Assembly (NCBI GenBank): GCA_016647705.1
Contig: CM028333.1
Coordinates: 11,367,616-11,431,615, forward strand
DNA: 64,000 bases
Direction: 5' to 3'
DNA from: Eucommia ulmoides
Taxonomy: Eukaryota; Streptophyta; Magnoliopsida; Garryales; Eucommiaceae
The notes below the pieces were generated by a model, which did no database searches, was not told the origin of the DNA, and saw only the letters and a program-made list of their open reading frames with translations. A program made the position numbers and the translations under genes. Each line of letters starts with the position of its first letter. Position 1 is the first letter of the stretch. Positions 10,700 to 21,376 of the stretch are shown piece after piece.

Positions 10700-11480
10700 T
10701 AGTCGGCTCAATATCTGATTATCCGAGCCAGGTTATAGATTCTATAGACTCGGTGAGTGTTGTAGATCATAAAATAAGTTATTGAATGAATTAGTTTAAA
10801 AGATGTTTACTGTCTTCTATGTAAATTATCAAATTATATTTTCGTATTAAATTGTAGGGAAAAAAAAAAGTATTGATAAAAATGGATAGTTTTACGATGA
10901 TTAATGAATCAAATAAAATTTTAAGTATGAAGATTGATTTTTATTATTCTGCTATGTCATAGTTGTCTTGTCAAGATGATATGTCCTGAGAGATGTTGTT
11001 GGTCTTTATAAGAGGGCATATCCTGTAAGACGTTGCTGTGATCTGGAAGGAGGGCAAATCTTGTAGGTGGTTGAATATGTTATTGATATGTTGTGTTGAG
11101 ACATCTCAGGAGGGCAAGTCCTACAAGTAGTTGATATGATAACTCCCGATCGTGAGGTAAAATAATCATATGGCTATTAAGAAAGTATTATATTTTATTA
11201 TATAAAAGTGAGTTGATCTGATAATTTAAATTTGGTTGTTCTATGATATTTTCATAATTTGATAGTATCCAGTATGGTAGTATTTATTAAAAATGGGTTT
11301 TGATAAAATAATAAAATATTTGATCCATAAATTCTTTTTGTTTGTGAAGACAGTACGCCAATAAAATATTCAGATAAATTGGTCTACTATTAGCGATAGG
11401 TAGATTCAGAGTGTGGGATAATTGTTTATATTTCTGGGATATTTTATATAATATACATCTTACGTTAATTTTTACTTTGA
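10700..11480 (+). repeat. Diverged Tekay-like LTR segment
   Basis: It shares ordered blocks with the two Tekay-like solo LTRs. These are repeated GGAGGGCAAGTCCTACAAG-like words, CTCCCGATCGTGAGGTAAAA, and GAAGACAGTACGCC followed by a GCGATAGGTAGATTCAG-like block. It is too decayed to give termini. It may be a nested fragment or part of the host gypsy element. Confidence 0.5.
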
Positions 11481-11575
11481 GCCTAAACGATAATTTAGAA
11501 ATTCAAGCGGGGAAACTTTATGTAATATTTTTATACATGTTATGAACATTTGAGATGCATTTAATTTTTGTAGTT

Positions 11576-11830
11576 TGACACGTACTTATGTGTTCCGAGA
11601 TGTATTTATACGGTTAATACGTATTTGTGTGTTTGAGATGTATTTATGTGATTAAGACGTAATTATGTGGTTTGAAACGTATTTGTTTGTTTTGAGACAT
11701 ATTTATGTGGCTAAGATATACTTATGTGTTTCCAGACGTACTTATATGATTGAGACATATTTGGGTGTTTTGAGACGTATCTACATAGTTGATAGGTATT
11801 TATGTATTTCTGGATGCATTTCAAGTTTGG
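11576..11830 (+). repeat. Minisatellite of about 20-22 bp units
   Basis: About eleven diverged units with consensus close to GAGACGTATTTATGTGTTT, often alternating with a TTAAGACGTA variant. The open frame across it shows a repeating ETYL/RRIY pattern that comes from the tandem units. I do not read it as a gene. Confidence 0.85.
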
Positions 11831-12470
11831 ATTGTGTTGATATTTTATGCAAAAGTTTATGAGATTATAAAATTGATATTGTGGATATTTTGATGATTTT
11901 TGGACTCACGAGACAGTCCATGAGGAATTTGGGCTATCTACAGGTTATGATATTAGTTGTGAATATGTTGACATGAATGTTGAATGGTATTGATCAATGT
12001 TGTTATGGGATATGGCAGTGGACATGAAAAGTCATGCCAAGTGAGAAAGTTATTGAGGTCATGGACTTATTGGAATTGAGATAGACCCAAGTCAAGTGAG
12101 ACTATCGTAGTATTTTACAAATATATTTGTTGGTTATAAATATATAGATATGTTTATTGCTATTTTTATCAGAGTAGTACAGCAGAAACATTTAGAAATA
12201 TAAGATTTTTTAGCAACTGGTTGTCTATGTTAGGTATTACCAATCAAAGTGCATCAGATTAGATTTAATATGGAGTCACCGTAAATGTAGATGCGGCGAT
12301 ATGTGGAATGGATTCTGGCAGTTCTAAATTGTGGGTGACTTTCGGTTATAGGATCCTATATAGAGAAAGATTGTCGTAGAATCGATTGTGACTAGTAGAA
12401 CCGTGCAATTCTGAATCATTATTGTTTTGAACGAAATTTTGAGGGTGAAATTTATTTAATGGGGGTAGAT

Positions 12471-12816
12471 TGTAATACTCCAAAAATTTATATTTTTGAA
12501 AATATTATTTTATAAAAGTTTAATATTTTTGGGTTGTTTTATATATTATGAAAATTTATGGTATAAGTGAATATTTGCTAATTTTTGGGGGGTTAAAAAT
12601 AATTTTAAATTTATTTTTTAAAAATTTTGGGACTATTGTGTTATTGGGATATAATTAATATTTTCTTTATTTTAAGGGAGATAATTAGTTAAATAAAATA
12701 AATTTTAAAAAAATTATTATAATAATTATGTAGTTGAAAATGACATTTTCCCTAGGAAGATATCAATTTCAAACTACATACTCATACACAAATATAAATG
12801 TTACAAGAATTATGCG

Positions 12817-12851
<35 letters not shown>

Positions 12852-12902
12852 TTAAAACTAATTCAAGAGATATAAGGCTACGAGAGGTAATGAGCATTGA
12901 AT

Positions 12903-12959
<57 letters not shown>

Positions 12960-13512
12960 AAAGTACATTGTTATATATATTGAAAATGTTTGAGCGAGAA
13001 GAACATTTCGATTTGGATTTTGACTCGGATGTCAGGTAGAATTTCTAACATTTTTAATATTTATATTTAATCTCTCTCTTACTTATGTGATTCATATTAA
13101 AGTTGTCGTTAATTTTTAATTGTTAATTTTCATGAAATATTTAAGACTACTATATGAAAACTATGTGAAAAACATATCTATGTGTTTTATTTGTAGATTG
13201 ATTAAATGCACGTAGTAAATTAGTTAAAAAATCTACTGAGCGTTAGCCCACAACCCTACAGTTTTAATTGAAGGGCCGGTGAGAATGAAACTACGTCAAG
13301 AATTTTATTTGAATTTCTATTTAATTTTTAAAAATTGTACTTATTATTTATTGTTGTAAAATTAACTCGATAATTTGATAATTATAATTATCATCTCATG
13401 ATTGTAAAATTTGTTCGGATTTTTATTAAATGAAATATTGGTTATTCGATTTTAGTATTAATTCTACAATGGGAGAAACCATATGGTGGTCTTGGAAAAC
13501 CGGGTAGTTACA
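12471..13512 (+). repeat. 3' LTR of the gypsy element, 1042 bp
   Basis: TGTAATACTCC...GGGTAGTTACA termini, preceded by the polypurine tract. It contains a TAA run (about 12820-12850) and a TA-GA run (12901-12956), as well as a CTACTGAGCGTTAGCCCACA block seen in Tekay/Del LTRs. Confidence 0.8.
12901..12956. repeat. TA then GA compound microsatellite
   Basis: About 13 TA units followed by about 13 GA units within the 3' LTR. The same TA-to-GA transition occurs at 43353-43402. Confidence 0.95.
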
Positions 13513-13704
13513 ATTCTACTCAACAATCAAGGTCTATAAGGATAAAGATTTAATTGCAAGAATAATATTAATAAATATATTTTACTAATGCTTGAGATTG
13601 AAACATTTTACATACACAAATCTTAAATGTAAGATTACAAGATTAACTATAAAGCTTATATCCAATAATCCTTTTGACCCTAGATGTTTTGATAGACAAA
13701 TTAA

Positions 13705-14874
13705 CGTTGATATTTTATGAAACTAATGACTTTATTGAGTGATTTCAGAATTAAGTTCTATTTGAGCAAACGACAAAAAAAATGATTTTCAAGATGACAT
13801 TAGATGAAAGTTCAAGTTAGTTGCAATGAAGACGTTGAAGATTTTTTTAGCAAAAAAGACCTTTTTTTTTTTTAGGTAAAAACAACTAAACTTTTTTTAT
13901 ACTCTTAATGCAACTTGATTATGATCACCCAAAACACTTATAAAAATAATTTGAAATATAGTTAGAAGCGATAAATTTAAGTGTCAAAATATTTTTCTTA
14001 AAATATCGATCGAGAAAATATTTTAAAGAGGAAAACAATGTGATTCTTTGGCCTGGACAATTGATTGCCAACTAGACTGGTGAACCAAAAGATTCAGGAT
14101 GGATGTTTTGATATTTTAGGCTTTATAGTTTATCGGTTGGTTGTTAATGGCTAGAAAAAGAACTGTTGAGGGTACAACCGGTCAACCCATGGTGTAACTG
14201 GTTGAAGATCTTATTATTTAGTCCATATATTATTTACCGGGAAACCTATTTTATATTTTTAAGAAGTTTGAATAAAAATTATTTTGGGACTAAATTGGGA
14301 GGTTTAAAAGGGTATTTTTGGGTAAAACAATTCAGATTTAAAATGTTTTGATATGTGGGGTCAATATATAACATTTAGGGGCTTGTCTTTCAAAATATTA
14401 CCATTATAGGCAGTGTTTAAATCATAACCGTTTAGCCTGGTAAAAAAATATAGATATGTTTGATTTTTAGCCTACAAAAAGAATTAGGTTCTTCTAGAGT
14501 CTTGTAAAATAAAAATTGTAACTGTTTGATTATGAGTCTAGTAAAAGAATTAGGTTAGTCATGAACCTGTGAAAAAGATTGTAAGGATTTGGTTCTTACC
14601 TGGGAAAAGAACTAAGGATAGTGGATTGCAAAATCCATGTGGGAGCTCAAGGGACTGGATGTAGGCAAGGGTATCTTGCCCAACAAGGATAAATCGGCGT
14701 GTTTAGATTTTATCTCTATTTATTTGGTTGTGCATTTAGATAAACATGTTTTTGTTATAACTCAAGATAACAACTGGTTAGGGAAATTGATGATTTGTTT
14801 GATTGATAATTAGTTGTTTAAATTTTTATAACTATCTAATTCACTCCCCTCTTGGGTAGATTTGTGGGCCAACA
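13705..14874 (+). mobile_element. LTR resembling the SIRE/Maximus group of Ty1/copia (plus strand)
   Basis: The start is TGATATTTTATGAAACTAAT-like, near 13705-13708. The end is AATTCACTCCCCTCTTGGGT followed by GGGCCAACA. The last 480 bp match the reversed fragment at 8950-9740. The middle contains blocks I recognise from plant SIRE/Maximus-type LTRs, such as GGTACAACCGGTCAACCCAT. No PBS follows the end and no target duplication matches. It is therefore a solo or rearranged LTR, and a degraded copia RNase H fragment of the opposite strand follows at once. Group name is tentative. Confidence 0.5.
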
Positions 14875-14914
14875 AATCTTCCACTAATACTATACTCAAT
14901 CAGGACAGTATTTA

Positions 14915-15480
14915 ACACCTATCTTTAGAAGATGTCGATCTAGCTACTTCAAAGTCATAGCCTTAGTAAATGGATCTGCTACGCTATCTATTATGTTTAC
15001 TCTTCCAATGTCGACATCATTCCTCTTGATGATTTCAAAAATCAAATGGAAGCATCTTTATGTGTTTGGATTTCTAATGATATCTTGGTTCCCTTGCTTG
15101 AGCTATAACACCATTATTGTCACAATACAAAGGTAACGATAACTCAATGTTTGGAATCACTTGAAGTTTAGAAATGAACTGCATCGGAAGCCACAATGTA
15201 CTCGACCTTAGTAGTGGAATCTGTAGTTATAGAATGCTTACAACTTCTTCACCATTTATGATAAACACATATCCCAAAGTTAATTTTCGGTCACCCACAT
15301 CGGTTTAAAAATCCAAAATAAGTATAACCATCAACCTTTAGTTCTCCTCCTCCATAGATTAAAAATTTATCCTTATCCATTTTCAAGTACTTGAGGGTAC
15401 ACTTAACAACACAACTGATATCGGGTCTAGTACACAACATTGTACTACTTCAATGACCCATGACCTGCGATGTCCAAAAA
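14915..15480 (-). pseudogene. Ty1/copia RNase H fragment, degenerate
   Basis: Minus-strand translation, with frameshifts and stops, gives KYLK-type and FLIYGGGELKVDGY patterns. Further on come an IAQ-like segment and a DPFTKAM-like end, the usual order in the copia pol C-terminus (end of RT, then RNase H). RNase H normally removes the RNA strand of the hybrid during reverse transcription. There are no intact frames and no gag, integrase or LTR attached. It ends near the C20-A32 tract. It is a remnant unrelated in orientation to the LTR at 13705-14874. Confidence 0.75.
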
Positions 15481-15497
15481 ACTCTTTAACGCCCCCT

Positions 15498-15516
15498 CCC
15501 CCCCCCCCCCCCCCCC

Positions 15517-15549
<33 letters not shown>
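15498..15549. repeat. C20-A32 homopolymer junction
   Basis: Twenty C (15498-15517) abut 32 A (15518-15549), with a short C-rich lead-in from 15492. The minus strand therefore carries a G20 run. Such junctions are error-prone in sequencing, so the exact lengths are doubtful. Confidence 0.9.
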
Positions 15550-15550
<1 letters not shown>

Positions 15551-15551
<1 letters not shown>

Positions 15552-15895
15552 CTTCACACTTACTAGGCTGTATGCTCTCTACCTCTCTGGGGACTCGTGG
15601 GTCGCTTCAAATGAAAGATAAGGTCCAATGGCTTAATAATAACATATGATGTCGTATTCGCCATGCGTTGGACTAGGGTACTGATCCGAGATTAAGAACC
15701 AAAATTTTCAGGGGCTAATATGGCCCTCTTGACAATAAATAGCGGGGAAGTCGATGCACCAGATAATGAATTTTTGTCTAAAATACTGAAACTCTTACAT
15801 TTGTTTTTTCTACCTTTTACCCATACTAGAGGGATTTCGTTGGACACAACTTGACGGATCTTTGTGCATATAAGAGTTCGAACTCTAGACAAACC
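15551..15895 (+). mobile_element. LTR fragment, family X copy 2
   Basis: It aligns in order with 3230-3566: CTCTACCTCTCTGGGGACTC, GGGTACTGATCCGAG, a GGGGCTAATATGGCCC-like block, CCATACTAGAGGGATTTCGTT, and GGATCTTTGTGC. The TATA region reads GACAATAAATAGCGG, so the box is weakened. It is solo, without termini or PBS. Confidence 0.6.
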
Positions 15896-15989
15896 ACCAA
15901 AAATAACTCATTGGACCAGACCCTAAGCCAAAAAATATTTACCTTGTAACCCTTTGACTAGACCAACTGAAGATGTTAACCACTCCTCA

Positions 15990-16460
15990 AATATGATGTC
16001 TTGTTGCTCTGTGGTCTACTTCTCAATTATTTTAAGCTTGCAATATTGATTTGCACCTTTATTTGCCAGAAGATCAACACATCTATTAGTCTTTCTCGGA
16101 CAAATTCAAGAGTGCAGTTATAAAGAAGAAGAAGTCTCTTACATTCTTCAATCCAATCTTTGAAGCAATTATTTTTCAAGGCACGGATTCTTGATGAGAG
16201 TGACTACCTCCACTGAATCTGTTTCAACCATGACGCTAGGATAGTCTCCGTTGGCAATAATCTTGATCCTCATGGCCAAACTCCTAAACTCAGCTTCAAG
16301 AGCCGTACAACTATTCACGCATCCAAAGTAGCCTACTTTCCAAAGATCAAGATTGTCCCCTAGAAGGACTCCAATATATCCCTTTAACTGAATTTCCTCT
16401 CACACTACCATCAGCATTCACTTTTAGAAAACCTGCATGCGAGGAAAACCAATTAATGAG
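15990..16460 (-). pseudogene. LINE-type RNase H-like (RVT_3) domain, degenerate
   Basis: The minus strand reads a plant RVT_3 pattern in order: a VNADGS motif, GYIGVLLGDN, a CTALEAEFRSLA helix, and a VMVETDS motif. It then runs on with stops and a frameshift towards a DLLANKGA-like end. These are the usual active-site neighbourhoods (DGS, E and DS) of RNase H domains found at the C-terminus of plant L1-type LINEs. Upstream reverse transcriptase is not seen, so this is a broken fragment. A host non-LTR-like RNase H gene is possible but unlikely given the stops and setting. Confidence 0.7.
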
Positions 16461-16628
16461 AGGAGTACAAGATCCATTTAGAAAATTTGGTTTCAAGAAA
16501 AAATTAAACAAATCTCATGTGAAATTTGCAATTTTAGTAGTTTGGGGAGGATTACAAATTCCTTCAATGACTTCTTTATTCCTATTTTTCCCAACTTTTC
16601 AAATGATAACAATAAATAAGTAAAAGTT

Positions 16629-16660
<32 letters not shown>

Positions 16661-18130
16661 AGACCAAGTAATAAAAGAGTAATTAATTATTTAATCCTTT
16701 AGAGATGTATAAACTAGAAAATAGCCCATTGATTCAAATAATTAAATTTATAGTCCTCAGAGATATCATAGAAAAAAGCCTTTGATAAATGCCCTCCCAA
16801 TTTATTTTTATTTACAAACCGTGCCATTAGAACTTCTACGTGAATGTTCACTCTATATTTCAGAAAATTTATTAGTTCATTCAACAAATGGTTTACACTT
16901 TTTTGTGTGAATGTCTACTCAAATATTTTTTAATAATATTTCGATTCACTCAAAAATCGCTCGATAATAGTTTACGCGTTTTGTGTGAACGTTCATTCAA
17001 TAGTCAAGAAAACGATCAAAACACATCGTGAATAAACGAAAATATTACACAATGAACACAAAAAAATCACATAAAATTTGATTGGTCTACAAATTTAAGG
17101 CACAAATCTAAACATTCACATGAAATGAAAAAAAAAAAAAAAAAAAAAAAAAGAAAGAAAAGAGAAGTTCAAATTCACTGATCTAAAACATTCCACATGT
17201 GTGTATATTAACGTAAATACCCCTCGCAATCAGTAAAGATAATAAACAACATAGAAAAAACTAAGATTAACAAAAAATAAAACAAACAACCTTTCACCGA
17301 AACACGTGACCATTAACAAAAAATACATGTCAACATGAATATTCGAAAATCCAACTTTGTTCCTACAACTTTTGAGGACGTAAAAAACAGTGGAAAATTA
17401 CATAAACCTAACAGTTCACAGCAACAAAAAGAAATAAAATTTCTTAGATTAAACACGAATCAAACGAACAAGTGTGATGAAGTCCAAAAAGGAGGCCATT
17501 TCTAGGCAAAGAAAGAATAGAATTATTGAACACCGAGCCTCCGAAACCAAAGAAACAACAGGAAAAATTGCAAATTCAATTTGAAGTTCTTCGCGGAAAA
17601 GAAAAAAATGTTCCCGATATTAAGATGCAAATTATTAGAAAAAAAAAATTAAAAAATACTAGTTCTAAACCGTTCGAAGCTCCAATCCATTCTAAACCGT
17701 CGAAATCGTCGGAGTTGACCATATGTAGAGCAATAAACCACCAAAGCCTCAGATATGATCGGAACCAACCACAAGCAAATTTTTTTACCTCTTTCACGAA
17801 GCCCCAATCCGTGCTTAAACGACGAAATCGCGTCGAAGATCGCAACGGAGAGGTTAATGGAGAAGTTTGGCAATCAGTGGCATTGATGATGATGAGCATC
17901 GTCATGAGATCATGGAGAGAACAAAATCGGGAGCTAGAGAGATGGGGAATGGGAGGATGGCAGCTCAATTTTTTAAGAGAGAGGTGCAATGAGAATAGGA
18001 TTTTCTAAATTTATATAAAGATATAATCGTCCATTTATTAATTTAGTCAACGGTCAAAGGACTATAGACTAAAAACCTTTCTAAAAAACACTAATTTAAC
18101 AATTATTTAAAAAAAAAATTACTAAAGTAA
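16461..18130. other. AT-rich region of unknown origin with A-tracts and an isolated open frame
   Basis: A-tracts lie at 16630-16659 and 17128-17152. An open frame runs 17526-18008 on plus (160 codons), with overlapping frames on minus (17576-17989). The composition is less AT-rich than its flanks. The protein has no motif I recognise and is lysine/arginine-rich in an uninformative way. Both edges carry loosely similar words such as TTTATAGTCCTCAG at 16750 and, reversed, TCTATAGTCCTTTG near 18055. This hints at a non-autonomous DNA transposon, but no clear TIR or TSD could be drawn. Confidence 0.3.
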
Positions 18131-18763
18131 CTCTTAAATAAGGGTTAAACAATAAAAATCTCATAATAAATTATATTCATATATAAATCATGATTTGTGA
18201 ATTAAATTTGACTTTCTCTGCATCTAACAAATGTTTAAGTGCAGCACTCGTTTTTTCACACTTCCTTGTTAAACAAATTTAATATTATTAAAGATGTTCA
18301 ATTAACTGAATTTTTACTATTCCGTTTTTCATATTTCAATTGAATTTTTACGAAGTCTAGTGGTATACTCTTCAGTTTATTATATGGTATTTTTTTTAAT
18401 CTCTGGTTACATTATCATTTCATTTTATTTATAATTTATTTAATTATTTAAGTGCATTACACACTGTGATATACCTTCTTTTCATATAAAATTGGGAACA
18501 CATTTTCAAAAATAGAATAGGTTTGTAACTCATAACCATTCAAAGTTATTACTAGCTTTTAGGTTTTAGCTATGGAGGTAGAGAGTTTTAATATCACTTT
18601 TTAAATTTGTTGGTATGAAAAAATGGACACCTCCAGAAGGTCTTATTAGATCCATGTGACAGTCTTCCATTGAGTTAGTGTTCTGGTATGTACGTTTCTC
18701 TTTGTTTAGTGAACTGCTCTCAGTTAAAACTTTGTGATCCATGCAAATATCTGCACAAATATC
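18131..18763. other. No recognisable feature
   Basis: AT-rich sequence with short T and A runs. I see no open frame of interest, TE terminus or repeat shared with the rest of the window. Confidence 0.4.
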
Positions 18764-19065
18764 TGTTGGGGTATTGCCCTAGCGAAATACCTCCGGTGTG
18801 AGAATAAGAGCTCGGGTGAAAAAAGGTTGAAGAGAGTTTAGTCAGAACTTCTTCTCATGCCCAGTGCATTTATGACTCACTATTTATAGTAGGGGGATTA
18901 GATTAGCCTCGTGCAATTAGAACCCTGAGCCCGAATCATTAGTGTAATCCAATGCGTGGTCAATGAGGAAGGGTGTGACGTGATTAAGCCTTTGGACCAT
19001 GAATTGCAGCCTACCTAATGGAACCTATAGGCCAGCCCAATTGAACAGGAGACGGAGCCCAGCTC
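18764..19065 (-). mobile_element. LTR fragment, family X copy 3 (minus strand)
   Basis: On the minus strand it gives TATAAATA (18881-18888), a CTCTTATTCTCACACCGGAG block and the end ATACCCCAACA at 18764. These match family X copies at 3 kb and 15.6 kb. Upstream of the TATA box there are GGCTTAATCA- and GGGCTAATCTAATCC-like blocks in the shared order. The CA terminus is clear. The other end fades near the T-tract at 19071-19090. Confidence 0.6.
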
Positions 19066-19599
19066 ATATTTTTTTTTTTTTTTTTTTTCTGGTTGTAATT
19101 GGGATTAGCATATATGCTAATACAATTGTATGAACTCATTTTAGACATTTGTTGTTTGGTGTGAGCTGGTGAATTTAAATATTGCTAGAACAAAATTAAA
19201 TTTTGAATGGATTACTGTTCATAAAATTTTAATTATATTATTATTTTTATTATATTTTAGTACATAATGTGAAGAAGGGTAAAAATGGGGTATAAAACAC
19301 AAATTTTAGGTAGAAAATGGTTTGCTACGCGCGGAAGGACTTAACAAATTCAAGGAGGAATCGACGATGTATGGAGGAACTTTTAAAAAAATTGTTGAGA
19401 GTTAAATCGTTTGAGGAAGTACTGAATGGTTCCGAAGAGACCAGTAATATGAAACTGCGAAGGTTTTGCTTCACAAAGGAGGGGGCATAACATAAGTAAT
19501 GGTGAGGAGGAATTTGTTCTAGAAACCGTTGATACCCAAGTCAACCATGTTTCCCTTGTTATTCCACAACAAATTTTAGACTAAATTAGAGAGATGGCG
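19066..19599. other. No recognisable gene; T-tract at 19071-19090
   Basis: The T-tract abuts the family X LTR. Downstream sequence has short frames only. The stretch from about 19300 could be the decayed 5' part of the LINE whose ORF1 domain follows, but I see no motif to prove that. Confidence 0.35.
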
Positions 19600-19900
19600 G
19601 GAACCCTAATAATTATATTAATAGGAATACCTATTGAATGTATAACTCTATATACCAGAGCTAGGATGTTATGGAAGATACACGGTGATTTTGAACTAAT
19701 TGATCTCAACCACGACTTCTAAAATTTGACTGCCAATTGGATGCACACAAGGTTCTTACCAAAGGACCTTTGGTAATCTTATATTATTTAACTGTTCGTA
19801 AATGAGAGACGAAGTTCCACTTGATTGAAGCCGAAGAGTCTTAAATGACAGCGCGTAGAAACCTTCTTGGTGGTTAAAGAGACCTACCCGGTCCTCACCA
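19600..19900 (+). pseudogene. LINE ORF1 (DUF4283-type) fragment, degenerate
   Basis: In two frames the plus strand reads a conserved DUF4283 order: an LWKIHGDFELIDLNHDF block from 19669, a block ending in KDLW (family pattern GPW) and then YYLTVRK followed by a charged stretch. DUF4283 is found in the N-terminal, RNA-binding ORF1-like protein of plant L1 LINEs. Several stops and one frameshift between KDLW and YYLTVRK make it non-functional. No zinc knuckle, endonuclease or reverse transcriptase follows. Confidence 0.68.
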
Positions 19901-20990
19901 GTCGATAGTTGGTCCAGCAAGGATTGTCGTTACTAAATGGTGGTTAGTTATAGGTGCCCGACCAACTCTAGCCATTCTCGCCTCTCTAATCGGTCAACGG
20001 TAAGTAGTCAACAAGGATCGCTTTAGACACCCTGTTGCCACATGGCATCATAAGTCATCCGAAGCATTTGGTGGAAATATACCTCATAAAATAATATTCA
20101 GAAGTAGATATCACTTTTACATATGTTATCCCTTAGAATAAGCTATATTACCACTTTTTTATTTATATCATATAATGGATCCTTGTTTTCATGTTTCGCA
20201 TAAGTTTGTGTCAAAGATTTCTTTTCAAGATTAATGGCTACAAATATATCTAACCCCTTTGAGTTTATTATGTTCCTAAATATGAAATGGGTAATAGCCC
20301 AATGGATATTTTTTGGTCCCTCTACAAATCATCTTTGGCTACAAGGATATAAATGTAACGCACATTTTATCCAAGATCTAAATTAACGTGGCTTTTAGTA
20401 CACTGAAATAGAATAAAATGATAATAAAATTAAAATTAACATGGTAATAAAATATAATAGTCATTATTATTCATATATTTAGTAACAAAGAAGATTAGAT
20501 GTAGTATTGAAATGATTATTCTTATTCCAATGTTTGGCTAGTGCAGAAAAATTTATATTTTTATCTAATATTTTTAAAACAAGTAATTAAAATTTTTACT
20601 TCTAAAAATTAATAATAAAATTTAAAATTTCACATGAATCCCTTTTAATTTACATTCATCTCTAATAAATCTTAAAAACAATGAGTATGGGCTTATTATG
20701 AGCCTAAACAAGAAATGAGTTTGCAGACGCTCCTAGTCAATTTAATATAATACTCTCATAATTTACAAGATTTTTTATTTGAATAAAAATATTGAAGGGT
20801 CAATTGTATTTTATTTTGTTTCATATTAATCTCTCTACTTTAAAAACCTGCATATGGAGAAACTCTTATTTTATTTTTTAAAAATATATGATGATCTAGG
20901 TTTGTTGTTTTTTTTATTTCATTTAAATTTATATTTAAAGATAATAAAGAGAAAAAATAATAGTTTCTTTCTTTTCTAGAATTGTATCTC
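19901..20990. other. No recognisable feature
   Basis: AT-rich, especially after 20400, with no open frame above noise. The 3' LTR expected for the minus-strand copia element to the right should lie near 20.8-21.0 kb. I could not find a copy of its 5' LTR (42429-42629) here, so the 3' end is lost or too decayed. Confidence 0.4.
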
Positions 20991-20999
20991 TATTATAAA

Positions 21000-21340
21000 A
21001 ACTTTAAGAATTTCCAATTTGAGACTGCTTTGGTGAAGATGTCAGTCAACTGATCCTCTGATCGAATTTTAGGTAATTCCACAACTTCTCCATCCAACTT
21101 TTCCTTAATGGAATATCTGACGATCTCGACGTGTTCTGTACGGTTATGTTGAACTAGATTATGCATGATGTCGCATGCTACTTTATTGTCACAAAACAGT
21201 TAGATAGGTTGTTCAGATGGATAACCCAAATCCTGTAAAAGGAGTCTTAGCCATAATTTCTCACACAGTACATTTGCCAAACCACTGAATTCAGTTTCTG
21301 CTCTTGAGCAAGGTACAACATTTTGTTTCTTATTTTTCTA
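21000..21340 (-). pseudogene. Copia B RNase H domain
   Basis: On minus the translation runs through a LANVLCEKLWL helix region, a FCDNKVACDI motif and a DQLTDIFTKA end, all characteristic of the copia RNase H C-terminus. Stops and frameshifts interrupt it. It follows the RT domain directly, as in intact copia pol. Confidence 0.8.
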
Positions 21341-21376
21341 TGTCATAAGGTTACCTCAAAATGCGAATAATTGCAT

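Larger units (their letters stand above)
9748..13512 (+). mobile_element. Decayed, probably non-autonomous Ty3/gypsy element
   Basis: The right LTR is complete (12471-13512). The left LTR keeps only its last 181 bp (9748-9928), which match 13328-13512. PBS-like TGGTGTCAGAGC follows the left LTR at 9932. A block GAACGAAATTTTGAGGGTG then a purine run (about 12460-12468) precedes the right LTR, as in Tekay/Del-type gypsy elements. The 2.54-kb interior has no recognisable gag or pol domain. It contains a Tekay-like LTR-related fragment (10700-11480) and a minisatellite (11576-11830). The left LTR is 5' truncated, so no target duplication can be read. Confidence 0.7.

Noticed and set aside
11665..11862. 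65-codon frame with repeating ETYL/RRIY pattern
   Set aside because: It is a direct reading of the 20-22 bp minisatellite.
17526..18008. 160-codon plus frame with overlapping minus frames
   Set aside because: No motif, no codon-use sign, and both strands are open at once. It lies in a region with A-tracts and possible transposon edges.
16660..18130. Possible DNA transposon with TIRs
   Set aside because: Edge words are only loosely alike, and neither the ends nor a target duplication could be fixed.
20941..20995. 3' LTR of copia B
   Set aside because: A short ATTGTATCTCT word is shared with the 5' LTR end, but it is in the wrong place relative to RNase H and too short to call.
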